From positions 372,001-436,000 of the forward strand of contig BGZK01000149.1 of assembly GCA_005406025.1 (NCBI GenBank): a stretch of 64,000 bases of DNA. The letters run 5' to 3'. Shown piece by piece: positions 1 to 12,621 of the stretch; positions within the stretch are counted from its first letter, which is position 1, and each line of letters begins with the position of its first letter. The notes below the pieces were generated by a model that was not told the origin of the DNA, did not search any database, and saw nothing but the letters and a program-made list of their open reading frames with translations. The stretch is from Eumeta japonica (taxonomy: Eukaryota; Arthropoda; Insecta; Lepidoptera; Psychidae). A program made the position numbers and the translations under genes.

Positions 1-2131
1 ATATACCAAAAAGGCACTCACCTACATCGTTATTTTGTTGCTATATAACTTATCCTATCGAGATCTCTCTGTCACTTCGCGCAAGTGATTGTACACAGCC
101 GTTACCTTTTTGCAGCTCGACTAACTTCAGGTACGATGCGAGCGACTACGTTAAAAATTCACATTTAACTTTTGCCCCTAACGCACCGTAAGAAGTATTT
201 CTTCAAAACTTTAACTTAAACTTTAAAGTTCTTAGAGCAAAACCTATTCTATTGTTCAGTCATTAAATACACACTGCTTTGCACACTATTGCACGCTTTA
301 TGACGTGTAGCGTTTGAGGTGGTGCTATATCCAACATGTCATTCTATTGCAATTACATCATACTCTCATTTAAAACCTATGCTTTATAAGTTTTAAAGTG
401 ATAGATCTGCGCTCGCCATTGTAGAAAGTTTCGGATCAATTTATGTGAAACGTTTCGCGGCCACTATCCTAGTTGTGAATGTGTTTATGTGCTATCAAAT
501 TGGAACGGTATCTACAATATGTCGGACTACGGTGTCGTTCAAAGTTTTTAAAATACGTGGTAATGTCGTAGAGTTTCATGCGGTTGTTATTCTATTGCCA
601 TATCTAAGTGTCACATGTAGGCACACACTAAAAAGCACATTCGGGCCTGTGAGTGTCTCGAAGAGAGTGTTTTTCGCAAAAAAACTGCTTATTCTAATTA
701 GTTGTACCGTTAATCGATTTATTTTTAAGATCACGACATTTAAATTTTGTTGCATTACCTTTGATGTTTATTGTATTCTTGAGATTATCATTTAGGGTTA
801 TATCTTTGCAGAGTTCATTGAATTTTCATTTCCTTATTGCTTCCTGTATCCAAAAAAATTATAAGTTTTAATCCTTAAAATTATACACTGATTTTAGAAG
901 TCTTTTTTTTTTTCAACAAAATCACTTGCAAACTCCCTTAAACTCTACAAGTTAATAGCATAATTTCTGTATAAAAATGTAAGGAAAAAGTAAAACTATT
1001 TGGAAATTGTAAAGAATTATTTTAAAATTTGCCAAAATGTGTCAGCAGTACTCGATTTATTTATGCTCTGAAGATTGACGAGTTTATCCTGCGCTGTGTC
1101 AAATTGTTGCCTATGGGTCGTGGATTATCGCGTTGTTCATTTACGGTCGTGTCTCTTCCAGCGGACGTAGAAATGACATGTCATCAAATTTCTCCCGATC
1201 GATGGATTGCGGAATAATTATTTTACACCTAAACTCTAAAAATGTACCGGAACTGTTTTAAAAATGACGAGCAGTGGTGTCATAGATATAAAGGTTTGGG
1301 TACTGCGACTAGCGATTGCAGCACTCTTAAAAGATCTTTGGATGATAAGTAGATACATACTTTCATAGAAGATATCAATTTGACTATGGTTTAGCAATAA
1401 ACAATCGACCCAATCAATACAAATTCACTTTCGAGACATTAATTTTCGAAAAATACCTGATTGAAATTCTTTCATGGATTAGAATTACGATTTGTTTAGT
1501 TTATAATACAACAACAATATAAATACCTAATTATTTATTTGCTGTAATTATGGTCAGTTATACATTTTTTGTAATGATCTGAGTAGACTGCGTTACCATA
1601 AATTAATGATAGTATATAAATACTTGATGTGGGGGCGCGAATCTCGAAATCAGTTCTTTAGAATGTTAGTGGTGTCGCGTGTAGTAAAATATTATATTTT
1701 TTTACTGATTAGAAGTTATCGATGTCGGGAACGATTATACCGTTTTTAATTCGTCTTTGATTTTATCATGTTGTTTAAGTGTATACATATAGGTAAAATT
1801 GTTATTTCAAGAAATTGGGTTGTCATTTTAGCTTGTTAATAATAAATATGGATATATTATAATAAAACATCAAAATACACATTAAAAAAAATACATTTTA
1901 CACAAAAAATATATTAATTGTACAAGTGTCCATTTACTTTGATTGCGTCTATCCATCTGATCTAATACACATTACGATCCCGATGGGATTATTGAAAAGC
2001 GTAAGTTAATAGTAAAAAGCATGGACGCCTCAAGTTTTGTCTATATCACATTCTAAACTTTGTCCCATTACAAATTTTTAGAATAAAATCTATTGTCAGG
2101 GAATCCCTTATTCCCTTCATGTTATTCGCAA
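1..2131. other. AT-rich non-coding DNA, nothing recognised
   Basis: No repeat family, RNA gene or convincing coding region was seen here. The longest open frame (445-795, plus) is 116 codons, is rich in Phe, Ile, Cys and Val, begins at a GTG and has AT-driven codon use, so it is read as a chance frame. Homopolymer T and A runs are frequent. Confidence 0.5.
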
Positions 2132-2347
2132 CTAATAAAAAATAAGTCTGGAACCAGTACAACAGTGCAAACATTGCAAGAATTTTGCCAGTATTGCCAT
2201 TAAAGTAACATATTCAACTGGTATCACGGAATTTAGCGCACGATATTCTTCTTCGCTTTCCGTGTAATTGGGCAATAGCAGATCGAACACAATGCATCCG
2301 TGTTGCCAGAACACCTCCACGGCGTGATGTATGCTCCGCACCATCAC
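2132..2347 (-). CDS. Candidate first coding exon, unknown protein
   Basis: An open frame of 71 codons starts with two ATGs on the minus strand. Its first 40 or so codons have balanced codon use unlike the AT-rich surroundings, and the peptide is mixed and acidic (it contains TESEEEYRALN). The upstream block (2348-2480) is GC-richer than its surroundings and contains a TTATAAAT about 20 bases before the start, so a promoter and 5' exon is possible. I do not recognise the protein and saw no decisive splice donor. It may equally be a decayed repeat or a chance frame. Confidence 0.22.
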   Translation of the reverse strand: MMVRSIHHAVEVFWQHGCIVFDLLLPNYTESEEEYRALNSVIPVEYVTLMAILAKFLQCLHCCTGSRLIFY

Positions 2348-3045
2348 GCCACAGAGGTGTCAAGATTTATAATGTAATACGAGAGCGCGTCGTTTCGAAA
2401 CCCGGACGGTTGAGAGTGGTCGCTTAACCCGCACTATAAGCCGCATGTAACGCGATCTCTCGCACGAGAGCGGGTTTCAGAGTAATAAAGTTGACATCCG
2501 ATAGAACTTTGTGAATGTGTCACGGGAATTATTATCGGCCGGTAATTAAATAGTCGGGCTATCATTTTAGCCGTCAGTGTCTCCTTTCGTGTGGTCTATT
2601 TATTAGTGTCAAATGAAGTGATTTTGCTGGACAGATATCACTTTTCAGGATTTCATGGGTACTTTAGAAAAAAATAAAATAAAAACTGCAACACCTGTAA
2701 CATCACCACGTATCTGTCTGTGATATAGGTTTTTCAAAAACTGTGCAACGTGGGAATTTGAAATCTTGGCACTGTGTTAGTTACCTAGACGTTTTGTGAC
2801 GGGTAGATATACTGGCAATCAACGATTACAAAACGAATATAAAATGTCGATTCAATATTTAAATAAAGCACATACTGCCGGTGATGGTGGCTTAAGGGTC
2901 GTATTAATAAAGCACACTTAAGTGCGGCATTCCATTTTGAGAGTGGATAGAGCAGACAGTGATAGCACTTCGCCATAGAAAATAATATATTTCCCGCTCC
3001 CACGTCACTTCTTGAGATGACGCATCATTTGAACGACGTTTATTA
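2348..3045. other. Non-coding; GC-richer block then AT-rich DNA
   Basis: Positions 2350-2480 are CpG-rich for this window and could be the 5' flank of the minus-strand candidate exon ending at 2347. The rest holds no recognised element. Confidence 0.35.
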
Positions 3046-3320
3046 ATAGGACCCTCAGTGGCTAAGTACAGGCGTTGCCTTCGAGACGGGAGGTACTGAG
3101 TTCGATCCTCATGACGGGCGCATTGACCGATAACTTTTTGTCTTAAGTGAACTTAAACCACTCGCTCCGTACTTCGGAGAGCACATTAAGCCTTCGGTCG
3201 CGGCCGCTAACGGCCCCCGACCCACACGGAAACTAAAATAAAAGAGATTGTGGAAGGGTATGCCTCGGTAGTGGGGCGATTAAAAAAACCTGGTACAATA
3301 ATTGTATCGAGCTTCCCTTT
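3046..3320 (+). mobile_element. tRNA-derived lepidopteran SINE
   Basis: The sequence has an internal RNA polymerase III promoter: an A-box-like TGGCTAAGTAC at 3059-3069 and a perfect B box GTTCGATCC at 3100-3108, spaced as in tRNA-derived SINEs. Downstream is a non-tRNA body with a GC-rich segment (3185-3225) and an AT-rich end. A related, more diverged copy starts near 33445. SINEs carry no protein and depend on a partner LINE for movement. Both boundaries are approximate because I found no clear target duplication. Confidence 0.65.
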
Positions 3321-4245
3321 ATTTTGTTAATAAAGCTTGGCAATAGCTGTGTACTAAACGTCTTTAGTCCGGTAATATTTATCCGAATATAATAATATCA
3401 GAATTATCGCAAAACAACTATTGAATTTGTATGTTGCAGCCCACACTGTGATGTAAGATTCTTTGGCGTGACTTCCGTGTTGGTCACAATATCTAGCTGT
3501 GTGTGTGTGTCATAAGAGAAATTTCATCAAAATTCCTAGCTAGCAAAATTAGTAGCTAAAGGGGTCATCCAGAAATCATTTAAATTTAGCTCCAAAGGGG
3601 TGTCTTGCAAAATCTCGCAAATATAATTGGTGGAAGAGGGGCGATTGATGGAAAATCTCACATCAATTTTGAAATTTAAAAGTTATAATATTACAAGTAT
3701 TTATACGAACATTTATTGAATTTGACAAAAAGTATAGGGATTTCACGTGAGGGCGGATCTGAATTTAAAAAATCTTCAGGTAATTAATGAAGGCCCTCTC
3801 GGCGGTCTTGACGAAATGAGTCCTGTCAATTTGTCGAGATATTAATTTCCGAAGTTATTCTTTTTGATATAGAAAATTATTGTCCATGTTACGTTTTTCC
3901 AAAACTTTTCCTTGTAGAATGATTATAACAATACTTATAGTCTTAACCCTATGTCGAGTCTTTACAGTTCTTCGTTACGTAGCAGACTTTTTTTATACAT
4001 CGAATTCTCGAAAGAAACTTAATACGATCGCACGAAACGTAATTGGAGATTTCCGGCGTGCGCCCGTAGCGACGTTCTAATTAGAAGAATACGAACAAGA
4101 CTAGAACTGTGGCAAACTGTGGCCGTTGAGATGTGACGTCATCGACACTCGGAACTTGAGTCTGACCGGCACCTAACTGTATCGCTTATGTTTGTTATTG
4201 AATTGTAATATTGTAAACTATAAATGAATTCGGTTGATGTTTCTG
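3321..4245. other. AT-rich non-coding DNA, nothing recognised
   Basis: No supported feature. A short GT run lies near 3499-3512. The 66-codon frame at 3880-4080 has no recognisable content. A palindromic TGACGTCA at 4134-4141 matches a CRE-type site, but one 8-mer is not evidence of function. Confidence 0.45.
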
Positions 4246-4480
4246 ATATTTTTCATGATTCCGTATATAGGGAACCCTTGCAGGTCACTTCGTATTCGTT
4301 TGTCCATCTGTCAGTTTGTCAAAACTCTTAGTCTCGGTAATAGGCGGAGATATTAAGTTGAAATTAATGTCAGTTACGTATACGGTGCCTTGAAGCTGAA
4401 AAAAAATCAAACTTCTAAGTCAACGATAATTTGTTATTGCACATTTCATTTTTTTTTTTACAATTACAAACTAACATGCA
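4246..4480 (+). repeat. Dispersed repeat family G, copy 1 (start-proximal part)
   Basis: The segment with GGAACCCTTGCAGGTCACTT, then a run of TTTGTCCATCTGTCAG-like text, then AGATATTAAGTTGAAATTA and GGTGCCTTGAAG matches in order the reverse complement of 50270-50512. The start of the same family is also seen at 38570. The family begins and ends with AGGGTTCC/GGAACCCT-type sequence and is one I associate with lepidopteran genomes. Its transposon class is not clear from this window. Confidence 0.55.
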
Positions 4481-7400
4481 GTTAGAGTATAAACGTAATG
4501 TAATATACTTTGATGTATGGGAGAACTTTTATTAACTTCCCGTTAATAAGTATTTAACATTTACGGATGTTTCGGATTTCTTAGGATCAATACCTCCCCA
4601 ATATTGGTATCGTAAGCAGACAAAAACTATTGACGACTTGTGTGAAGTGTATCAATCTTTTGTTCTTCCATTCCCGACAAAGGCGTGGAGCCGATATGTT
4701 TGTTTTATATTAAATAATATAGCGATCCTCGCATTATCTCACTGTCCGACGCGGACAATTCGAAACGCGCATCAGTGAACTACTGAGGTTCTCTGTAACC
4801 CAGTTCGCTGGGTCACGTCCTCGACGTCCGTTCGTAACTGATAAGGTTTAACTGATTATACATTTTTATTGACTACATTTCTTTGCTGTTGCATTTCGTT
4901 TTGTTGATACTACTAATACTATCCATCTACATTGTATTGCCAAGTCAAAGTCGTCAAGTTTTTCTTGCTTCTTTATAATGGATTTGTTCGAGAAGAACTT
5001 TGAAACTACCGTCTTCTAATACTTACATTTCTACAAGTTTTTTAAACTTTAATTCATCATCGCCATTAAAGTCTAGCTATAAGTAACGAGCATATCGGAG
5101 TATATCGAAATGTGTCTTAAAGATACAATATATTCCCTTTGCTTCATATCTCCTTCATGTTATATGGAATCATCGAAGGTATTTTGCTTCTTCCGTAGCA
5201 AGAAACCCATTCCACGATCAGTCATATCTCCTCTCTCGACCGGTCCGCTTATAGTGTAGGCCGCGGAGCAGGCAATGACCGCCGCTCGACACGCAGGCGA
5301 CGGCGCCGCACTCACTTAAGGGGAAATTGTTGTTGAGATAGGTCACCCATGAACTGATCTACGGTCAGAGGACAATTTTAGCATTTGTCTTCGTTGTCAA
5401 TTTCAATGAAACCGGCTTTGTTGTGACATAATATTTTGACTGGTGTCTATGTGAGTTTTCATTTTAAAATATACCGTTGATTTCATAACTTACGAACTAT
5501 TTATGCCAGAAATCTTATCAAATTAGAATTCCCATTTAACTTTAAGGCAAAATAAAATAAAAAATTATATTATTTCTATCAGATACTGAAGTCTACATTC
5601 GAAAATAATTTGATATCTTTAATGTCATCATTTTGATTTTCTTCCGATACTACACTAATTTTCTTAAAGTCTACTTTGCTAAATGAATACATAACAACGA
5701 ATATTTAGAATAACAAACAATAACTAAAAAAATAAAGCAGGTCCGCGCTTGAACGTAGTTAATCAAAATTTAAACGACCGTCAAAACGTTTTGCCTCACA
5801 ACGGATTATAAAACGTTTTAGGCACCCCACAGAGGCCAAATTTATTTACTGCTTCGACTTAAATCAGTCTCAGCTACAAAATAAAGATCCCACTCTTTCT
5901 TTTTTTTTTTCTTTCGTTTATGGTACCGCATTATATGGGGTCTGACACCCTTCTTTATACCTTCAACCGCTAGGATTATAGAGCGTTCAAGTACACCCAT
6001 AAAATAAGCGTTCAGTTATTACCTGAAGAAGAAATAAATTACTTAACAGGATAATGCTTTTATATCCGGGAATGTTTTGTACGTGTCGCGTATGGAGCTG
6101 AGGGAATTTATTGGGTTATTCATCAGAGACCAATAGGCTGGGGAGTCGTTTTGTGGCAAGGGTGCATAATGGAAGACCAACCGCTGCAATGAAGTCTGCC
6201 GCTATTAATTTATCGCTGTTGTAATTTGACTTTATAGGATTTTATTTTGGGCTAATAAATTGCCTTGCGGTTGAAATTGCCTTCAATTTAGGTAACATTG
6301 CAGTTATCTTAATTAAGCGATGTTATAATTTTCTTTAATATTCGTGTATGGTGATTTTAATTTCGGAAAATGAAAATTGATGCCTATAAAAATATGGCAT
6401 ATTCATGGTGTATTTACTTATAGATGATAGTAAATATTCAGAGAGGCGTGAGTATTGTTAATGCTCTATGGTAAAGATTCGTATTTCGTCGTATCCCAAA
6501 AAATGCACGATTCTTTGTGATAGGGGCCGCAAGATAGTAAAACTTTGATTTCAAAGGGCTGATGTACTTTTAATATCTATAAATGTGGGTGTTTATAGGT
6601 ATTAAATTATAAAATGGGCACGAGTTCAAGAAGAGTGGCGAAAACAGTAACACAATTTATTTACACGTAATACTGCAAATCCAATGAAAGTAAAATCTTT
6701 TCTGTTTTCTAGAAGCAAAGTCTGTGATGATTGTGCTGACACTTATTTTTTTTTAGTTATAAATGCGAAACAGTCCCTAAATTAATGAGGCTAAAGTTGC
6801 TTTTTTGATGTATACTACGTTTCGTTGAGGACAGATGTGGGAACTGGTGCGGCACGCACGTGCGTCACGCTGCTGCGGGTGCGTGCGGCTGGCGAGGGGG
6901 GCAAAGGGGACGGGGTTTACGGGAAGCGACATGGCGCCTGGCGGGAGAGGGAACAAGTTTATGACGATACGATGTATTGTCTACGCCCTGTGTGGGATTT
7001 ATGCTGTCTTTTGTTTTTGTCCTTAGGGAGCACCAATTAATTTCTTTTAGTGGCCGGAGCCGCGGAACAGTCTTGACATTTATTTTGTCGTACGCTTTCG
7101 CTAAATACGAAAATACGATAGGTGGAACTTTTAAATTTTGTCTTGCAAATCATGTTCGAAAACAATCATTTCCGCCAAGTTCATGAATTAATATATCCTT
7201 TCGCAATTATTATGAAACATGGTATCCCAGCAATGGAACTTATGCTTGTTGAATTCACTACAATTGCAATACCAAAAAAAAAAATCGTAATTTATAGCAA
7301 GTTTCCTCGACGTCATAATCGATTTTAAACTTATCTACAGCTCAGTACTAGACTTCTCGTTGTCTTTCAACGGCCCCCAGCTTGTCGGGGCAGGTCAAAT

Positions 7401-8640
7401 AAACATTCTGCTTTAGTTATAAAAACGATTTGTCCGGATCGTCAACGATAAATGCGGTGTTTTTTTTTTTTTTTTGCAAACGGGCAATTATATACTCACA
7501 TTGCACATTGTCGGGCAGTTTTTACGAGCGGATTAAAATAAAGCTAATCACGAAAGGTACAACTTCCGTGGGGAGTGGTGATGTGTTCTGGTGGTATTGT
7601 GAATTCACCGTGACATCGATTTGAAGGGGAACAACTAGAAATAAAATGAATAAAATATTATGAGAGTAAACAAAAAAAAAATGATTGATATAAAAGATAC
7701 GATTTTAATGTGTATATAATTAATATACTAGTAATTAGTACTATCTACTCAATACTTCTAGCGTTTTAAATATAAATAAAACTCTTCAATAAACATTTAA
7801 AGTTATTGCAGCCTTAATCAAAGTAAATACTTTTAAGGCCAAGTGCAATGCCAAACGCAACGCGTCACGCCCCACACTGTTTTGTGAGAAGGAGAATCGA
7901 CTTAAAGCGGCAGAGTAAGGAAGATGGATTGTCATTTAGTTACGCAGAACTTTTTGTCGTAAGCGACATTTTAGTTTTTTATTTATAATGAGAAAACTAT
8001 TTATTATAAACAAAAATGCTTAAGGCCAACCCTGTATAATTATATTTTACTAATAATGTTTAAATTTTGTTTTTTTATCGTTTGTCCTGTTAGAAATTTA
8101 TTGGTATTAGTGTTTTAAGTGAACGTACTTTAGTATTTTTTATCATAAAGAACGTGCTGTGTATTTAAGCTTTCCCTACGGTAGAACTCAGAACATATTT
8201 TGTATACTTAGAATTTTTTTTTTGAGTTTGCTAGGTATAACAGTTTTCTAGAAATATTCGTTTAAAGGTACCCATAATCAAAGCATACTTGGCCTTAAAT
8301 ATCGATTTAGTATTCCACGAATATTACTTTAATTTGTTTAGAAGCTCCTTGCATTTTTTCCAGAAAGTTCTGTTTGACATAAGTGTGTGAAAATATACGA
8401 AAGGTTAAACGAATTCAGCAAAGAACACGAAAATGTTATTTAGGTTTTCTCTGTTTTTTAAACGTTACATGTGATAGAGCGATGCGATGGTCAACTTGGC
8501 TACTGCATGAAACTACTCACCGGCCGGCGCGATCGGAAAGATACCAGCTTCGATTTTTGTACTTCGTTTAGGTGAGTGAGAATTCGGGTGGCTCACTCAA
8601 CCCTCCATCTCCACACATATCTGTTAATCCATCCGCGATC
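4481..8640. other. AT-rich non-coding DNA with two GC-rich patches
   Basis: No coding region or named repeat is supported. GC-rich patches lie at 5225-5325 and 6830-6960. The second has open frames of 63-71 codons in several overlapping frames, which is what GC-rich DNA gives by chance. These patches could be regulatory DNA or remnants of elements; nothing in the sequence decides between them. Confidence 0.4.
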
Positions 8641-8654
8641 GGATATCTTATTTT

Positions 8655-8760
8655 TATCCAAGAAGCCGGCAACGCACTAGTGATTCCTCTTGGAATGATA
8701 GTGCCATGAGAGGCGATAACCGCCTACTATCTGGCGACTTGTAAACTCGTTTGCCTCACG
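8655..8760 (+). repeat. LINE/SINE 3'-tail family T, copy 1
   Basis: The order GCCGGCAACGCAC, then GATTCCTCTTG, then GGCGATAACCGCCTACTATC, then CTCGTTTGCC is a conserved arrangement I know from lepidopteran retroelement 3' ends. The same order, degraded, recurs at 43885-43975 (plus) and, inverted, at 44246-44335 and 56704-56788 (minus). It is a non-coding tail shared by retroposons. Confidence 0.6.
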
Positions 8761-9119
8761 AAAATACTGTACAACAATTGTCTAACATAGCAACACTTAC
8801 AGACGGCGATGGTAAGAGTTGATATTTTCGGATAACCCGTAAAATTAGAAATGTCATAACACTTATTCTTGATGGATGAATACGCATTTTGTCTCACATA
8901 CGTCTGAATTGTTTTGCTGTATACCTCAAATATGTTTTGATCGTTTATGAATTTACAGTAGACTTTTTGGTTGATTCCAAACATTTTTACAGTCAATAGG
9001 CCGGAGTGAATGGCTCGTAAGGAACAGGCTACTACTGGGCGAACGGCACCAGCGCCGCCGACTTCGCTAGTCCGCGCTAATGAGCCAGGTGGTTCGAACA
9101 CAATGCTTCCACATAACAA
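8727..9119 (-). CDS. Long open frame, unknown product, low confidence
   Basis: This 130-codon frame begins at an ATG inside a GC-rich block (9000-9150). The first 45 codons have balanced codon use and encode a Gly/Ala/Val-rich stretch (including SEVGGAGAVRPVVACS); the rest is AT-biased with several Cys. The 3' end overlaps the end of repeat T on the opposite strand, which argues against a host gene. I recognise no domain. In DNA of this composition about one frame this long could arise by chance. Confidence 0.2.
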   Translation of the reverse strand: MLCGSIVFEPPGSLARTSEVGGAGAVRPVVACSLRAIHSGLLTVKMFGINQKVYCKFINDQNIFEVYSKTIQTYVRQNAYSSIKNKCYDISNFTGYPKISTLTIAVCKCCYVRQLLYSIFVRQTSLQVAR

Positions 9120-9647
9120 TGCCAGGAGCGGCCCGGGGCCATCGGGCCCTTACATAAACTCGTGAATATGTCGCTTAATAAGTTTTGCGTCACTATGGTT
9201 ACCGTGTGAGGGTTAAATTACGTATCGCATGTGTTGCCGTTCGTTCCGCTTAATTTAGCAGTTTCACCAACTTCCAGTCGAGTGATAGAGCACTTTTTAA
9301 TTAAAGCGATGTGTATTCATGACTGGAATATGAATATCTTGTTTTGTCCGCGGGACGACGTTATTTTGGTTGCACAAGTATCAAACTTCTGGGTAATGTT
9401 AGGTTTGGTGTAGAACTTTAGCGAAATATACTTTATGTACTAATTTAATAGATCTTGTCCGATTAAGAATTTGCTTAGCGGTATATTTATCGTGGTCATT
9501 GGACAATTAGATGAGTAGTCGGTATTTATTGCGTACAGCATTTATGTTTTTGGTGAAGCGTTCTGTTAGTTTAAAATTGCTACTTGTTTTCTAGTCACTA
9601 TTTGCAAATCAAATTGGTACCATATTAAAAAATGGTCAAATCTGATA
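9120..9647. other. Non-coding, nothing recognised
   Basis: A short GC-rich palindromic text (GGCCCGGGGCCATCGGGCCC) lies at about 9131-9150. No supported element follows. Confidence 0.4.
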
Positions 9648-9760
9648 TACCGATACCGACGAGGTAGCATGAGAAGATTGATGGATGGCAAACATATATG
9701 TACAAAAAGGAAGCAAGAGAGATATACAAATATCGTGCTATATGGAATCTATAGGCTTTA
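9648..9760 (+). repeat. Dispersed coding-remnant family C, copy 1
   Basis: Translation in pieces gives MRRLMDG and then EAREIYKYRAIWNL, which aligns with the other copies at 37310-37620 (plus), 38405-38565 (minus) and 51385-51475 (plus). The shared peptide pattern is M-KRLM-V-E(A/S)R-(I/V)CK-(R/H)T-W. It looks like the C-terminal end of a retroelement polyprotein. The element class is an inference, since no catalytic motif is present. Confidence 0.5.
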
Positions 9761-12452
9761 TGAAATAGGCGTGATTTAATGTTATTATGTATTTCTAATG
9801 GTTTATTATAAATAGTAATAAGGATAACTTTAATTTTATTTTTTATTATCCAATATTAAACAACTATTCGGTGTGCTTTCGGTATTAAATACAAAAAGAT
9901 AATGTTCAAGCATAACGACCAATCGAAGTTAAATTTAATTTTCTCATTTATTGGAATAGTGATTTCAACATAAACTATTTTTTCGTTTACAAATTTTTGT
10001 ATCGTTATATTTTCTAAGGATAACGATTTCTTCGTTCAAACTTTCATACATGTTTTGAATCATGATACATCTCAAAATGTTATTTCGCATATATTTGTTG
10101 GTACCCCTGTTGGTGAAATAACAAATCGCTTTCACGCCCACCATGCAGTGCTCGTGGTGAACGAGTTCAGAATGTTATATTTAGTCGCGACTTCTCTATA
10201 AATAAACTAGTTGGTACCTAGCAGCCGGGCCTACTCTTGAACTTGGCTCGCGGTTCAATAACCGGCCATTCGGCGCGATAATTATGTGTTTCTATTTATG
10301 TTTTTTTTTTTGCGTCATAAACAGTGGTTTATATTGTTAACGGCCAGTGTAGCATGGTAGAAATCTATGTTAAGCAACTCTTCTGTGATACGTATTTAAT
10401 AAGTTTTAAAGTATTTTTTTACTTTTTGATCCGTCTTCAAGATTTTTTTTATAATTCACTAGTTAATATTTCTTGATTTAGTATTATTGTCGATGGAAAA
10501 TGCTATTAATGAGAAGAAGAAATAAAATATTTACATTATTTATTGCCTTACTGTTTGAAAGTAGATTTTTGTTTATTTGATAATTTTATTAAAGTAATTA
10601 ATTAAATTAGTTTAGGAAGTTTTCACTCCCGTGGTCATATTACTTATATTACTAAATAATACATGAAATATCAGCAAAGTTACGGGTGTGGTTGACGGTA
10701 AGATAAAAAAAAACGGACCAAGTAGCACCATACTCATTGTACCATACTAAGACGTCTAGAATAAGGTCTTATCGACAACGTAGGTATCGGACAACGAGCC
10801 CTAGGACCGAGGGAATAAAGCCCAGAAAGCTCTGACAGAGAATTGTTGCCTTTTATAGCGTTTCCGCCTAACGGTCTCGGTATGGATTGTGTTCTATATT
10901 CGAAACATCCGGTGTGCATCGACGATCTTCGCTAATTTAACAACCTCCCACACGTCTGTTCCGTTAGAGCTTACTCTGTTTCGAAACGACAGAGGAATTA
11001 GAAAGAAGGCTTATGCGTTGTGTGTTGCCATTGTTTTGAAATTGAACCTTTTCCTTTGTATCGCAATTTAATAAAACGTAATTTAGGACGATATTCTATA
11101 CGGGTAAAATTTGACATGTATTTGCATTGTGCAAATAAGTGTCTTTATATATTTTAGAATAAAACTTAATACATTTACATTCCTCGCGTGAGAACGATTA
11201 AGCCATAATCAATAAACGCTTGGACCTCCAATCGATAGCGGATCAACTCACACGCAATGCTATCTCTGAGAAACTCGGATCAGTGATGTTCAGCAGCGTT
11301 AGATATGCGAAAGTGTTGGCACTGGCTTCTCGCCTACCCAGCGTGGCTATTAGGGGACACGCATTTATTGGGCGGCGTCGTTTAATATCACCCTAGGGAA
11401 GGGCTTGCGATCGCAGTAACCTGTTAGAACGCAATTTGTATTTTAAAATGAATTCTAACATTTTGGTAATTAGTATTCTAATTGGTCAAATTACTATTGG
11501 TATAGTTACTTTGTAAATTTATAACAAGTTTTCAACTCTGTCTTTAAATAGATACATTAAATTACATTAGAAAACTTATGATAATACTATAAGATTGTTA
11601 CCATTATCTTTAAATCTTAGAAAAGTTTTACGTACATCCAGCGGTTTCATTTTAGAAAATTAAACCAAAACACATTTTCGATGAAGTATTCAGTGTGTTA
11701 AAAGAAGAATTTGAAGACAATAATTAATTAATAAACATATTATCAATGAACAAAAAAAAAAAGTTAATTCTTTCATTCAAATGTTACATTTCTTAATAAT
11801 CGAGTCTTACAAATAAAGTCGTACTATTGAGCAAGATTCGTTTATAAACTATAGCCAGAATCGTGAATGTTTATTTTAATTCAAGTATTTAACCACCACA
11901 GAGTCCAGGGTATGCATTTAGAGTTTTATAAACAAGCCATATTGGGACCAATTCAGCACCATTATAGCCGTCAGTGAGGGCAGAATAAATATAGACGCAG
12001 CTGTCTGGCTGTATAGTCCATTTATTGAACTCTGATGGGCAGTCATTGGAATTAAAAAAAAAGATCATGCGCTATCGTCTCAGAGATTTCAACACAAACT
12101 TGCATTGCAGAATAAGTGTAATCATAATATTTATAATAAGAATGGGCTGTTTAAAATCATTTATGTTGTTAGTTTATTAGAGAATACTATATTCATTAAT
12201 TTTGTGATATTGATTAATAAAAAAACTAACAAACGGAGGTTTGTTCGTCTTTAATGTGAAACATTCAATGGCGTGTTTTGACGGGAGTAAAAACGCAAGT
12301 ACCTACACGTCGTTGGACGTGCCATTCGGTTAGCTTCGTCTCTCGTCGACTCTTTCCGGCGCGGCGCTGGGTTTCAACATTTAAACTGAACACCTCCCTC
12401 TCTACTGCACTACACGGTCGTCGCTTCACGTGTAACACACGTAGAGATAATC
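9761..12452. other. AT-rich non-coding DNA, nothing recognised
   Basis: No recognised repeat or coding region. Slightly GC-richer stretches occur at 10780-10900 and 11220-11420, without stop-free frames of note. The right end borders the transposon starting at 12453. Confidence 0.4.
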
Positions 12453-12477
12453 TACGATAACATGGCGCGCCCCTCCA
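12450..12477 (+). repeat. Left terminal inverted repeat
   Basis: Bases 12450-12477 are a perfect reverse complement of 14525-14552. If the flanking TA is the target duplication, the element proper starts at 12455 with CGATAACATGGCGCGCCCC. The match of a few bases beyond the TA on each side is either chance or part of a preferred palindromic target site. Confidence 0.85.
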
Positions 12478-12621
12478 ACTTATTACATTAGTGTAAGTAA
12501 CAATATCGGAACAAGGCGTTGTGTATGTATTTGTAAGTATTCGTCTTTAGTAACGGGCCAGCAATCGTCCGAGACAGTCGAGCTATTGTTTTCGCGTCGG
12601 TCAACAATACGAAAGTACTAA

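Noticed and set aside
445..795. 116-codon open frame, plus strand
   Set aside because: GTG start, Phe/Ile/Val/Cys-rich translation and no recognisable domain in AT-rich DNA; explained by chance.
4134..4141. TGACGTCA as a CRE site
   Set aside because: A single 8-mer palindrome with no promoter context is not enough.
6825..7040. Overlapping frames in the GC-rich patch at 6.83-6.96 kb
   Set aside because: Several frames are open at once, as expected from local GC richness, and none has recognisable content.
9085..9100. GGTTCGAAC as a tRNA B box
   Set aside because: No A box or acceptor stem in either orientation.
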